Source: Fremontodendron californicum (Eukaryota; Streptophyta; Magnoliopsida; Malvales; Malvaceae). Taken from it: a stretch of DNA of 64,000 bases. A program made the translations under genes and the position numbers. The stretch is from contig JAULJL010000002.1 of assembly GCA_030761205.1 (NCBI GenBank), forward strand, positions 42,558,814 to 42,622,813, given 5' to 3'. The notes beneath the pieces were generated by a model. That model was not told the DNA's origin and made no database searches. It was given only the letters and a program-made list of their open reading frames with translations. Of the stretch, positions 11,501 through 25,462 are shown piece after piece. The first letter of the stretch is position 1. Each line of letters begins with the position of its first letter.

Positions 11501-14500
11501 GGTCAAAATGGCCCTCGATACCATTGCTTTGTTAAGGTGTGGATGCCTTACTGTTTTGTTTTAGTGTCAAGGGGTTAATGTTAGGGAATTGGTATGAAAT
11601 ATGGGGTGTGGGTCTCAAATTGTTCTCTGGCGTGCTTCTATGGGCTCTTCATTCTTGAAGGATTTTTGTAATTGAGTTACATTAATAAATCCTTCTAACT
11701 TTCAAAAACAAAAGTTCAGGAACACAGACACTAAAAAAAGAATCACTCTACAAGTCCTAATATGTGATACCAACCATAATGAAACTACAAAAACACCTTA
11801 AAAATCAAAGACAGGAAACTAAATAAATGAACAACACAATTAATGTTGGTATTTTTCATTCAATAGGATGAAGAAAGGTTTTAAACCAAAGCCATTGGTA
11901 CAAACTGGTGAAGCTTTATGACCCACCTAGAGAGCATCTTTCGATTGTTATAGACCTTAAAGAAAAAGTAAAAACAATACCTCTTCCAGCATTGAACCAG
12001 ATTCAGAAGTTAAAGCAGTATGACCCCTAGATACAAGAGCAAATGCAGATAAAGCAACACTGGCTTCATATGCACAATCTCTCATTCCAAGAACAGTGCT
12101 TTGTAAATCACCTGAAAAAAGATGAATGTTTCAGGTGAAAACCATAAATGCATATGCAGAAGAAAAATAGATAGGCATGCTTATCTTTGAGTTTCACACA
12201 TGCAAATGCATGCAGATGATTAAATATATAAGTTGATGAAGAAAGGAGATGTAACCTGAGGCGGATTTTGCTTTAAGGGAGGCAATGCATAGTTCATTAG
12301 TTGCAGAATATAAGCCACTAGAAGCAACTTCCATGTTGCTTTGAGCAAGCTTCCATTCTTGTTCAATACCTATGATGAGTCAAAAGACCATAGTAACCAC
12401 CCATTTAGAAGTATAATTCATATTAAATCATTCAAGCATCCATTAATATGGGAAACTCACGTGTAAAAGAATGATAGGTAACTTCCAATTTTGTTAGTGC
12501 ATTGAAGTAAGCTTGCTGCCATGTCCTGCTATCACCACCAGTGCTCAATGCATACCCCTCTCTAGAGATCTGAAAAATACCATCCCGCGATGCCTCAAAC
12601 TCTAATATTGACATGCAAATTTTGACAATGTTTGACGCCTTTTCTCTTGCTTCTTGTAGCAGACGCCTGCGTCTCATCAGGTGGTCATGGAATTCGGGGG
12701 GAATTCCAGATGCCTTGGCTGAAGAATTTCCCGTTACACTGGAATTTGGTCCACCACAAGCCCATCCCATTGCTCTCTCAAGCTGCCCTTCTGCTAGAAG
12801 AGAAGTGTGCTCACATGATTGTAGGCCCTCTATTGACCGAGCTACTTTTGATAAAACAGATTGCATAGTTTCCAGCAACTTAGGTCTACTAAAGTTTAGA
12901 ACAATGGGATACAGTTCATCGTCACTAGAAAAAAAATTCTGGAACAGGATCCTACTATTATGTGAAGGGGTCAAGCCAACATCATGCATCCATTCCATTT
13001 GCACAATCTCTAGTGTAGTCTTGCGAAGAGCTTCTTTGAGCTCATTCACCTGCCTTTTCATGACAGAAGCTGCTGACCTTGCTGCTCTAGCAGTTTCATG
13101 CGTGTTGCAGTACTCCTCAAGCATAAGCTGGACCCTTTTAACAGCCTCAACATCCTTCCTTACCAGATCAGTACTGGGTTCCTTTGCTCCCTCTATCAGT
13201 AGCTTCAAATGTTCATTTTCTTTATCCAACCAAGATAGTAAAGCAGGAGCAATTTGTATTTTGAGATAGCGACCAAGATAATCTTGAAGTTGAATTTCAA
13301 GTTTTCTCTTAACAACATCAAAAAGCTGTTCAAATCCTAGATTTTGATCCACTGATGAAGCCACGTCATGCATGCATGAATCAAGGATAGAATCCAGAAC
13401 ACCTATTTTCCAAATAAAGAAGGTATGGTTGTTCAATAAAGCTCCAAAGTTCCAAACACACTCTGATACAGAGTGTCCAGAACTCATAAAGTCCACTAAA
13501 TTAGGAATTTCATCTGAACGAGGAGCAACAGAGCTACTCAATGAAGATAATGCTTTATCAACTGATTCCAACTCAGAGAAGGGTTTAACTAAGATGGCCA
13601 GTAGAACTTGGCTTTTTGAATGATGGGTCTCTCTAAAGTCATCACCACTAATTAGAGACTGAAAATGCTGTTCACAAGAAACCAAGGAATTTTTAATCTC
13701 AGATTCTCTCTTTATGAGAGAAGAAGTTCGCATGTCTCTATGATTCCAAGTTTGATGGAGTTGTTCCAGCTGTGCCCTGCAAGATTCTTCTTGAGAGGCC
13801 AGCTCCTCTGCTTCTTCCCAAGATAGATGATCCCGACCCTTCATAGCAGCTTCTTCAAGAGCCAACTGTTGCTCAGTAATGAGGCCAACCTTAACAAAGT
13901 AGTTTTGTTCTAGTTCAACCAAGGATGCCCTCTCTAATTCAACTTCGACTAGCTGCTCCAATGCAGTGTCAATAGATCCTCTTATTTGTGAGATAAATCC
14001 AAATGCATCCATAACTTCTGTATTGAATGAAACAGCAGACCTCATTACATCTGGTAAAACAACTTCAGTCATTTCCCCAATCAAATTTTTACAGCAAAGT
14101 AAAATGGTTTTGAATATTGAAGCCCAGTTTCCTTCAGAATAATACTTTGAATAATATAAATCTCTATCTACACCTGGAATGTCTCCACCAATTTGCTGCC
14201 ATAGTTCATTTACAAACCCAGCAACAAGTATGCATTTCTCCACTTGCTCTTCAAACTCAGAGAAGACAGTACCAAGATCAGATTGTAGCTGACTGTTCTC
14301 ATTTTGAGCCCTACCAGAATGACTGTATATTTCAAGAACCTTATGCTTAACATCATCATACAATGAACGCACAGCTATACTCAGAACAGATAAAACCTTG
14401 TCTTTCTTTTCTTCCAGGTCCTCTCGCATTCTTGAAGCCCTTGTGCCATCATATTTTGAGTCTCCAGATTGCAGAGAAGAATTAGCATCTTCCTTCCTAG

Positions 14501-17500
14501 CAAGACCAGCAGATTGCATGTATTTCATGAAAGCAAACATGAGTCGATCCTTAGCTTTTGATTCAGTCTTTGAGCCAATTGAGTTCACTAGCTCAGCACA
14601 CTCTTCCTCAACTTTCCCAATCTCTACTGCATACTTCTCCACTTTAAAACAAAGGTCATCATGACTGCTTTTCATAAACTCAAGATTATCACCATGTACT
14701 TTTGCAATCAGTTCAGCAGCCTGCCTTCTCGCTAGAGAAAGGATGTCAGAAGAAACAGCATTTGCAGATAGTTGCAGTACTTGTGCCCAGCCATGCACTG
14801 TGCTGGTTGTGAGGTAATTTAAAGGTAGTACTCTTTGTAAAGCTAACGAATAGGCTTGAAGTGCCATTACTGCAGAAGAGAGTCCACGGTCCAACTCGGA
14901 TATAAGCTGAGAAACTTCCCTGTCTATATCATAGCATTGGGCTTGTGTGGGCTCAGGTACTATAGTCAACGGAACGCCAGCTACAGGAACAGCAGATGTT
15001 AGAGACAGAGCATCCGCCATACCACTGAGATTTATGCAGGCACTTATTTCAGGAATTAAATTGCCTCGTAAAGCATCAAGGATCCTTCCATGCTGCTCAA
15101 TCCAAGTTGTAGCTTGTTGAGCTTTCTCGGCTACCACGTTCTTTGCTTGATTAAACTCTCGAGCTTGGATTTCAAATGATGCACGAATTTTCTCTGAATT
15201 ACAAGTTGCTTCAGCAACAATTGACTTCGCAGATGTCTCGTGTAAAATAAGACTAGATCGCTCCTGGTCAGCTCGATAAAAAAGAGCAGAGACAAGCTCA
15301 TATTGATTCAGAACATCTCTGAACCTCTGAAAAATATGAGTTCAACAATCAAAACTTCAAGTTAAAAAAAAAAAAAAAAAAACTTGTTAGAAATAATTGC
15401 AGGTGATAATCCTTACCTCAAGAGCAGATTCAACAGCTGGAAATGCAGCCAACAAAAGATCATGATGTTCCTGATAATAATTGAGAGACGCCAAAAACTG
15501 TAAAATCTCCAAATAATTTCCACAATAGAGGCAACTAAACAGTTCATGCAATGCAAGTAAACAATAGATTATCAGACTGATTAAAATCCTAACCCAATTC
15601 AGGATATTAACTTTCAAAATAATGCCAAAAATAGGAAATGCTGCAGTAAAGTGGCCATGAAGACATTACACAGGCTAAATAACAAGCAAGTTGTGGCAAA
15701 TAGAGCCAATCATGCTTCCAAGTCTAGCCAGCATCAAAATAATAAATAATAAATCAAAGGCACATGCAAGCTACAGTATTTTAATGAATAAGAACCTGCA
15801 AGGGAACACGAATCTCTTGCACTCGAGATGCAAATAAACTCAAGCTAACAGCCAACTCCATGCCCTTTCTTTCTTCACCACCAATTGCAGCATCATCATG
15901 AAAATCTCCACGTGTCCATTCTATAAGCGGGTCCCATACAAATACTTCCAGTAACATCAATAGTATATCCTTATTCTTCCTTAGAACACTGACAACTGCC
16001 TCACAATTTGCTCTAAAGGTACCTTCTATACCGGTCAACCCTAAAGCAGCCTCAATTGTCTGGGTTAGACGAAATGGAACAATCTCTGGGACTTTTAGTC
16101 TTTGCCCTTTATCAAAACAAACATTGTAATCGATATGCACCACATCCCCACTACTGAAATCCATAAGGATGTTATCCAAATGTCTATCACCAAGGCCCAG
16201 AATGTGACCGACCATACTCATGGCTGCAACACTTCCAGAATACCTACAAGAGGAGAACAAAACATACGTTTAAATGTTCCACTATTTACCACAATACTAA
16301 CAGAAGCATGCATCACCATCAAGAGAAATTATATATAATTTCAAGTCCCAACTGTTACTAATTATATTAGAACCAGTTCTATTTACATGAGATGACAACT
16401 ATTCCAATTAGAATGGCAATTGAATCTTCAAAAAAAGGGTAGAATAACAGCAAACTTCAGTTTACCATCAATAATCATACCATTCACATGAAGCACATTA
16501 CACGAGCACTTCTAATAACTTCAGAACGACTGATTTGACAATAAATAATATCAAATGCCTTCATCAACTCTTAAGCCATATAACATCAAAAGGGGATTTT
16601 CTATTATGTTCTCTTTGCTAGAAGACTGCCAGACATACTATTCAAGCTACCATTGCAAAAACATTAAAATTGATGGTGAAATGCACATCAATCCTTTTCT
16701 GGAACTACAGCACCGGGAAGAACATTTAGATTTAGACCAAACATGGCTTTCTGGCCAGAAATTAAACATCCATTGACTCAATAGGTTCATTTAATGGCTC
16801 AATTTTTGAGTATCTTAGTGATTAGTGTTTTATACTTATGATTCTTGTTTTGGAGGTAAATTTATAATCACGTAAATTTTATGGTTAATGTTCACACAAC
16901 TATTCATGAGGTTACACTCTGTTCTTCTGTAAATAAGGGTATTCAGGTGCTTTCTTAAATTGTTTTACATGAGTTTAATAATGGTTGCAATTAAAAAGTT
17001 TCTGGGTGTAAGATTTTATGATTTAAAGGGAAAAAGCCTACAAATGCGGTATTTAGTTTCTTCTTGATATAAGTTAAGTGGATTTTCAAGAGTGGCTGAT
17101 TGAAGCTTTCTGGATAGCAAGACTTTTACTGAAAGAAATGAAGAATACCTCTTCAACTTTGAGCTAAAGGCTTTGAACCCTTCACTTGCACACCAAAGTT
17201 CTTGATGCAGAAGCTGCTTAGGAACCTCCTTCATAAGATCCAAAAGAACTTTACGCTTGACTTCATGAGGCCAGTCTCTTCTGGAAATTACTCTCCTGAT
17301 GCCTTTCTCCTTGAGTGCAGGAATAATTTTTCCATAGAACATATCACTTGGCCGGGGAACAGGAGGAACAGAACTTTTTGCACTTCCAGCACCCAGTGCA
17401 GAAAGTTGTGCAAGCTGGACACGGTTTTGCCAAGACTTAAAGATGCTGTATATGCTTATTACATTATCCACCCATTGGATTAGACCTGCCCGACCACTGA

Positions 17501-20500
17501 TTGGAGTCACAGAATAGTAGCGAATACCAAGCAAATTATTAGTAGCAGAAGATGAATGCAGAAAACTATTTATAGCTTGCAACAGCTGCATGATTCTAGC
17601 ATCAAGACGCAAATCTTCACGCCCTTTCAACAAATATGTGTATGTTTTACCATCTGAACCCAGAATAACAAGTTTCTTTGGTTTCGTTTTGGTTGATAAG
17701 ATAGTAACCTGTTCCGAGAAAGAAGCAATTGTGACAATTCCTTGTAGAGTTGAAGTGAGACCTCTGTCAGATTCAAATGCTGTGACTTGCTTTTCAAGAC
17801 CAGGCATTGGAACATCAGAGGATGATAACTTAGCCAGCTGTGGTGCAACTTCCCCTAAAGAAATTGAAGATTTCCTCTGATAAGATGCTAGGGATGCAGC
17901 AATATTGTCAAATGGCCGCCAGACATCTCCAAGTGCAGCAGCAGATGCTGGAGGAGTCTTAAGGCTTAAAATGGCAGATTTTAACTGCTCTTTATACTCA
18001 TGATGGAACCATAACTCATGAGGTGTCTCAGGCTTTCTAGAAGTTGAAGCTAGACGGCGTTCCAGAGCGACAACAATGGGAGCCATCATAGCTGAGTATT
18101 TAGCAGCATTTATCTTGTTCTTCTCACTCTGGCTAAGAGTAGCATTCTCTGCAATTCGTGCAGCTTCCTCTTTCAGAACATTTATACGCCTCATTACATC
18201 TGAAAGTAAACTCAGTCAACATGGAGAGGAAATGAACCAGCAAAATAAAAGACAAAAAGAAGTATGGGCAAAGACCAATAAACATACATGCTAGCAATAA
18301 CTAATCTGAAAATGGCTATGTACAACTGATAAATTGAAATATCAAATTACATCTAGTTAGATGCACCTCATATGTCACATATACAGTTTCAGGATATGCA
18401 TGTTATAGACCGCCATTCATGTTTACACAAAATATAAATGATGGGAAAAAGTCTGACTTCAATTTGAAACATGATAGATTGTAGGAATGCATATACAAAC
18501 AAAACGGTTACTTAGCAGAAGAAACCCTTCTGAGGCTAAGCTTACCCATGTGGAGATCTTGAAGAGTGCTCAGCCATAGTTCCTCCCAAAGAACAGTCAC
18601 ATTTCCAAGCTCATTAATCACGAGTTGAACATCCTGAATTAATCTTGGATAAAGCTCTCTCTGTATGCAGCAAATTTATGCCTTAAAATTTGTATATGAT
18701 GCTTTAACCTAGCAACTCATGATTCAACAAAACTAAATCAAAGGTAACAAAGCACCAAGAGAACAAAAAGTCTATGGGCATATAAGCAAAAAGGATTAAC
18801 AAGACAAAATGCTTAATTTTACACTAATACATATGCATTTGATCAGCAAAGAAGCATTGAGACACTCATAAAGAGTTATCTCATTCACTTTTCAAATCTG
18901 ATTCATTTCCATGCGACTTTCAATAGCTAATCCCATTAATCACCTACTTAAAACCTTTGTCACGTGTTATCATACATTTAGAGTGCAAAATTGGCATAGA
19001 TATGGCTCCCATAAATTCAAATCTCAAGAAAGAAGCATGTTTAAGATAAAGGTATTAAGAAAATCTATAAAGCAATATGTGCTATAAACAGGTGCAAACA
19101 ACTTTGTTTAAGAGCAACATGTTCATTTACATCAATGTGACTGTATGCAGAATATCCCAGGTGAATTTTTAATATTGCAAATAAATAGGTAGGCATGAAG
19201 CATAATAGACAGGACAAACAAGCAAAATTTTGAAACACTTTGACAAATGGCAAGCAGCAACCATAACATAACTGTGTTTTTGAAAATTATGATGTGAATC
19301 ACAAAAACGAAAGAGGATTAGAGTTAGAACAGATGCATAATGCATTACCGTACCTTCTTTCTCTTCGGTACTTAAAAAATCCGGTGGTAGGCATTACTAT
19401 ACTTTATGCCCATACTCTAACATGCATATCTACCCTTTACCCAAAATGACAGGTACAATAAAATAGTTATGCATCAAAAATCTTGCAGCATAGTAACATA
19501 ACAGTTTTCGAAATCTTATAATGCACTAAATGAAGAAATTTTAAATTACCAAACAGCCGAGTATGTGCTGAAGCTCCTCAGAGGGCTTCTCTTCATAAGC
19601 ATTTATATCAACTAGCGTTGGGTACACTATAGACCAAGGAGAAAGCTTGGCTAACATCATTAATAAGCTCTCTATTTGCTTCCGGACGACTTCCTCAGGA
19701 TGTGAACTCAATCTAGCAAACAATTGAGGTGTAACATCCTACAAAGATAAATGTAATGTTAATAAATAATTTTGATGAAAACGGAAATGGGAAGGGAGAA
19801 ACTAGAAACAGCTGCTCACCTGCCATGACAACAGAGGAACTGTTGAAAGAGCAGGTTCAAGTGTGTCTTTTAACTCTAATCCATAGTTGAGAAGAATGTG
19901 CAAGACATATAATGTAGCTCTCAGGGTATAGCTGCCAGCTTTTTGTTTCTGGGACCGACAACCATCACCAGACAACCGACCATCACAAAGCTTGGTAGAC
20001 GAATATAAAAGATATTTTATGAAACCATGAGCTGCATGCCCAAATAGGGAGACTCTTCTCCTCCTCAACGACCACCAAACATCAATCAACTTATCAATTA
20101 CATATGTTATATATGTTTCTTCTACACCAATATTTGCAAGTTGTAAAGAACTCAGCAACTGAGAAGTTAAAGTGGCAGAAAGCCTTTCACCACCAGAGTT
20201 TTCTGCACCAGGTGCTCCAGCAGCAGACTCCATCATATCCACTACTTGCGGCACCAAAGTCTTTGAAGGATTGTTGGTTCTCAAAATTTCTGCAGGATCA
20301 GAGCAAAAACTCCACTGTTCTGCTCCATCATCTACATGGTCAATATTATCCCTCTTCTGAAAAAGTGGCAGTATAACAGATTCCACTCTTTGGATCTCAT
20401 CCTCAGTCATCTTGAATCTTTTAGGTGCAAGCTCTGAAACCAGCATAGGAGAAAAAGAGCACGACTGAAGACCCTCTTTACGCTGGTTAACAACAGAGCT

Positions 20501-23500
20501 CTTGGCCTGACCGAAACACCAAGAAGCATAAGAAATCCATGACTTGGCCATTGTCGGGCAAAGTTGAGTGGATAATTTTGTAGCTGTACCCACTATTTCC
20601 TCAATAATAACATCTAAGCTCCATTTAGAGCTTAAGTTCTCATCACTGAAAGAATGTCCACTTGTGCCACTAGAAGAAACATTAGCCACATTTAAGTCCG
20701 CTAGCATCCTGAGAACAATATTTTCAAAACTCAAACTGGAATAATCCCGTCTCAACCAATTTGAAAGTTTCAAGCAAGCCTTTGCCTTCAACAAACCATC
20801 ATCAACATCATTAACTATAAATGATGAAGAACACAAACAAGGACAAAGAAATGACCAAATATTTGCAAAAGCGTCCTCAATCTTGTTCTCAGCGTGCATT
20901 AGCAAGATTCCCTCATATTGCAAATTCGAGTTTAGCAAATTACGGTATCCCTCCTGAGAGCAACTCAACACATGATCTCTCAAATAGTTGTTCAGACAGT
21001 TTGCCAACATCAGATTTCCTTGTTTACGAGCCAAACTCATCAAATTCATAGAAAGCTTTAAGGTAACTGGAGAAGTAGGGGAAATAGTTCGATAAACTCG
21101 GAGAACTTTCAACCAAGGGTTACAATCTTGATGAATTCCTTTAATTAAAGGCTGCAACGGCCACAAATACGAACTTAAAACAGACTGACTTAGTTTGGAT
21201 TTGCCTTGGCTGCCCATGTGCTCCTGGCATTTCCCTTGGCTGCCCGTTAGTTCATAGCCTTCTTCAAATGCAAAGATGCAATGCAACTGTGTGGCACATG
21301 CAGTAGCCTCAGCTAATCCATCAAGTGGCAGAACAGACAACATTTCCTCCAGCATTGACTTGGCCTTTTGTAATTCATGTGGCACCTTGTCCAGATTTCC
21401 CTCAATCTGAAGAAGCAATGCCTGCAAAAGCATCTGCTCACTCCTTTGCAAGGCTAGTTTGGGATCAAGTGTGAGTTCACTGCTAGATTTTGGCGTCAAA
21501 TCCAAGTATGCCCATGCAGCCTGAAGATCACCCTCATCAAAACGTGCCAATGCATGAATTGCATTCATTTCATTGCCAGCCATAGTTAAAGCACCAGAAT
21601 AACTCTTTCCAACATATTTCGCCCGAAGTGTTTGCAACTCTAAAAGCCAAGATTCCAGAGACTTCCAGTCAGATAAAGCTGTATAACTCTCAATAATACG
21701 TGCAATGGAAAACTGTACACCATCAGAACCCATGGTACTGAGTGACTCCTCAATCTGTAACAAGTGAGCAAAATGAGAGGCAGCCTTTTCATATTGACCT
21801 TCTGCCTGATATATAAGCCCAGTTATCCACTGGAAAGGTTCAACTATGCCACTGTGATTCATTGACTGATCTTCATCCAAAAGTAGTGGAGAAAAGGTCA
21901 GTGAAACCCATTTCTGTAGACCAATTAGAGCCTCTGATTCATGATTCCTGCATAGAGCCAATGACATGTGCCGTACAATCCTCAAGACATCTCCAATATA
22001 TTTCTCCCTCATGTTATGAAGGTTTTCAGTTACCTGAGCCTGAGACTTCTCTTTAAAAACTGACATCACCAGATTTTTAAGCTCCTGCAACCGCAAAGTG
22101 CAGTACTGAATGGTAGCATCATGGCATTGTAACGCCAATCCAGCATTCATCATTGGCTCACATATACGAGAAAACCACTCCTCACATACTTTCTTGTTTG
22201 CTCGAAAAAACAATGAACTCTGTCGACCAACAGATGGTAAAACAGCAGATCCCTCATATGCGTTATATACATTTTTCTTTAGAGCCTCAACGAAATCCAA
22301 CAATAACCTCATGGGCAACAAGTGTGCGCCAGAAGAACCTATTATACTTAAGCTTCCATCATTTTGTTCACTGTCAAGCTGTAGCACATGTGAAATATCC
22401 AAAAGCATCCGCTCCAATGCTGCAAAAGTTTGAGTAGGCCCACCAAGGTTAGTTCGTAGGCGAGTAGAAATACAATATCTAGCTGCCTCATGTATGGCCC
22501 ACCAAGCACCAGCCAGGTTATTAACAAAGCAAAGTTTTTCAAGAACATCTTCTTCCATTTTTATATCCAAACATAGATCATTTGCACCTAAAATCCCAGT
22601 TTCCTCAAGCTGTCCCAAAATGTTGTCCTTTGAGCTCGTACATGTATGAATAAGCCGTTGGATCCAAGAAGAAAGAGGCACTTTCCATCGTTGTGAAATG
22701 TAACTCAAAATGGAAACAAGTTGCTGCGAGTGAAGTTGTTGAGGCAGCTGCTTTAAGGCAAATACTTGCTTCCAAGACAAGTTTGAACTATTGCCTAACA
22801 TAAGAGCTCGAGGCCTGGAATTGCTAAATGCTCCAATATCATGTATACCATATGCATACATTGTAGTCAACAAGACATGAGATAAAAGCCTAACATATGC
22901 ATTTCTAATGTCAGCATCTGGATCACCAAGCTTTTCTAGGACCACATCACTAACAGAATTAAAGTACAAGGGGTGCATCAACCTTGCTTGCAAAAGCAGC
23001 TCCAAAGATAATGTGACATGTAACCTGACCTTTGGTTCCCTGTCAAATGCAGCCTCCAAAATAGAGAAAATCAAATCTCCGAAAAGAGAAACATATCCCA
23101 ATTCTTCATAGAAATTCGTTTTCATATTTGCACTCTCAAAGATGGAAATGAGATTTTCACAGAATCTTTGTACCCATTCCAAAGCTACTACTTTAACTGC
23201 AAGAGGAGAAGAAACATGGAGAGCTTTAACAAGAAGCGTGCCACACTCCCTTAAATACTCAATAATCACAACTGAATGAACATCTCTGAAACTATTACTA
23301 TTAAGGACTTTTTCAGCAGCAACATCCCCAAAAGGTATGTTGCCACTTTGATTTCTTATGGAACACTTGCTCAAGAATTTAACCATACTTAACCTATCCA
23401 ATGTCTTAATAACATTGACTTGCAATTCCACACAAAACTGAATAGGTAATTCGAAAGGATTCAGCTTCTCAATGATAAAAGAAACCAAATTTTCTGACCT

Positions 23501-25462
23501 TTGAAGATACAAGGTGGCAATCTTTGGTTGGACAATCAAACTGTTACATCCAGACAAGGAAACGGAAGCTAACAGAACTTTCAAATCAAATTTAATCAAT
23601 GCAAACAACTCAAGTTTTGAGTAAGATCTAGAATCTCCCACACTATTAACCTCCTCTCCATGACCTAATTTTTTTCCAAGCATACCCTTCAACAGCTCCA
23701 ACTCTTCAGTTAACAAGGTCATTGCCTGTTGAACTATTTCATCATTCCCTTGTTGAAGCAAGAAGACATAAGTAGCTGCAGAACTTCCAGTGACTAAATG
23801 ATTTGGATGCAAGCGCAGCTGAGATATTGCTCCATCAAAATGAAGAATTTTCTGCACAGATGAGTGAAGGAGGCCAAGCTTTTGCAAAGATAATAATTGA
23901 AGATTAGTTTTTAAGACCCCATGAACTTGAAAGGAGGTGATCTTCCCAGCGCCAATAGGTCGACTAGTATTTTCCAGTCCCAAGCTCTGAAATAATACGT
24001 CAATAGCTAGTGGATAAAACGTGGAAAACCTTTCTCGTAATATTTCTGCCAATAGAGTCAAGCACTTCCAGGAATCCTCAATCCATTTTGACCATCCAAA
24101 CTTCTTTCCAACAACAGATAAACATCCCAATAACCGGGGAAGCATTTTGCTTAGAGGTTCACTTATTTGTTGGAGTAGACTCATTTCCAGCAATCCAGAT
24201 GCAGTAGATTGCAAAACTGTAGAAAAACAAGAAAGCAATGCAAGCAACCTTCTAAACTGTTGTGGGGTTCCATGTGTCCCATCCTGAAGCAATACGTCCA
24301 TGTCTCCCAAGAACTTGGACAATAATCCCAGAGAGAACTGCAAATTACCCACCCAATGCTTCTGAAATTGCAAGAAACTATCCATAATAACCCGTCTGTC
24401 AGATTCTGCAAGGTCAGGTACCAATGCCCACCCAAGAAGCAGATCAATAATGTCAAGAAAATGCGGTTGGAAGGACAGCGAAAACTTCAATGAGATCAAA
24501 GTCAAAACACCTAGAAGCCGATGTAATAAACTCAAGGAGGTCCTCTCATCCTCTAGAAGTTCTTGGCACGCTTTGAGTATTGATAAAGCGTATCTTTCAG
24601 TCCCACCCACATCACCAACACTAAGAAACTCACGTAGACCTTCCAAGGCCAGTTCAGTGGTCCCGTCCCCAGCACTGATATTACTAAGCAGTGGCAAAGC
24701 CCAACCAATGAACCGATCCACCAAACTACTGAGCATAACATGGTTTTGCCTTCCACTTGAGCCTATAGGGATTGAACATGCAACCGCACAAAGAGCAGCA
24801 TATGCAATAGCAGCAGACTGCCTCACCGAGTATGACCTGACCACATTTTTGCCACAAATTTCACCAAACTATAAATAAATCTATATTCTAAGAATCAGTT
24901 TTTCCTTTTTCTTTTTATTTGGAAGCATGATCTCAGTGCTTACAAAACTCATAATCTAGGGTTTATAAGCATCCTTTTAAATTGTAAATTTAACATTTTA
25001 ATGGTCAAGCATACACAATAATTTTTTTTTCTTTGAAGTCAAACATTGCTAATTCATTGACTAAATTGATATTACATAAGAAAACGAAGAAAAAAAAAAA
25101 GTAAGCATAAATAATATTAAAATTCAAATAAAGTTAAATGCGAGCGAGAGAGATTTATACTTGTCAGAAAGAAGTTGAGAGAAGCCTTGGGCGAGGAAAG
25201 AAGCGGAGTGAGCGACGAGGATAGAGTTAGGAGGGTAAAGAATCGCGCGGTGGAGAGAATTAATAGCGGCAAGACGAGCTGAGTCGTTTTCGTCGGATTT
25301 GGTTGAAACAGTGGGAGTTGATGTTGTTGTGGGAGTCGTAGTTGAGGCAGTGGAGGAGGAAGAAGTAGCGGAAGCGGTTGCGGCGGCGGTTGTGTCTTTG
25401 GGGAGAGCAGCGGCGAGGAGAGCCGCAAGTTGCTGTTGTTGGTGGTGGAGTCCTTGCATCAT
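8550..25462 (-). CDS. SMG1: Serine/threonine-protein kinase SMG1 (PIKK), complete, 15 exons
   Basis: PI3K-like kinase that phosphorylates UPF1 in nonsense-mediated mRNA decay. Exons in transcription order: 25462-25161, 24836-19820, 19738-19550, 18660-18546, 18199-17149, 16243-15796, 15497-15417, 15326-12461, 12369-12256, 12111-11981, 10919-10827, 10634-10365 (or from 10637), 10252-9589, 8804-8729, 8649-8550. They join in frame to about 3838 residues, close to animal SMG1. The N-terminus is MMQGLHHQQQQLAALLAAAL. HEAT/FAT-like helical sequence fills the 5.0 kb exon 2. The kinase has STKTKPKKL and LLKGREDLRLDARIM near residues 2050-2100, the catalytic loop GHILGLGDRHLDN near 2240 and HIDYNVCFDKG, the SMG1 form of the DFG motif. 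A long SMG1-specific insert fills exon 8. The C-terminal FATC ends in MYEGWTPWI. No stop or frameshift interrupts the joined frame. The promoter lies in 25463-25700. Confidence 0.97.
10255..10274 (-). repeat. (CT)n microsatellite forming the polypyrimidine tract of SMG1 exon 13
   Basis: On the minus strand a run of CT repeats leads directly into the acceptor CCAG before GCTCTTGAAGG (exon start 10252). The simple repeat therefore serves as the polypyrimidine tract of the 3' splice site. Confidence 0.8.
10634..10640 (-). other. SMG1: NAGNAG tandem acceptor of SMG1 exon 12
   Basis: The minus strand reads TAGCAG before GCAAATGCAATCC. Splicing at the first AG adds one Gln before ANAILLPLES; splicing at the second does not. 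Both keep the frame. Confidence 0.6.

Noticed and set aside
11364..11564. 66-residue frame in an SMG1 intron
   Set aside because: No family recognised and no splice evidence for a separate gene.
12613..14664. Several plus-strand frames of 77-218 residues
   Set aside because: Antisense shadows of the 2.9 kb SMG1 exon 8, whose minus-strand frame has clear homology and correct splice junctions.
24450..24878. 142-residue plus-strand frame
   Set aside because: Antisense to SMG1 exon 2; no domain or promoter of its own.
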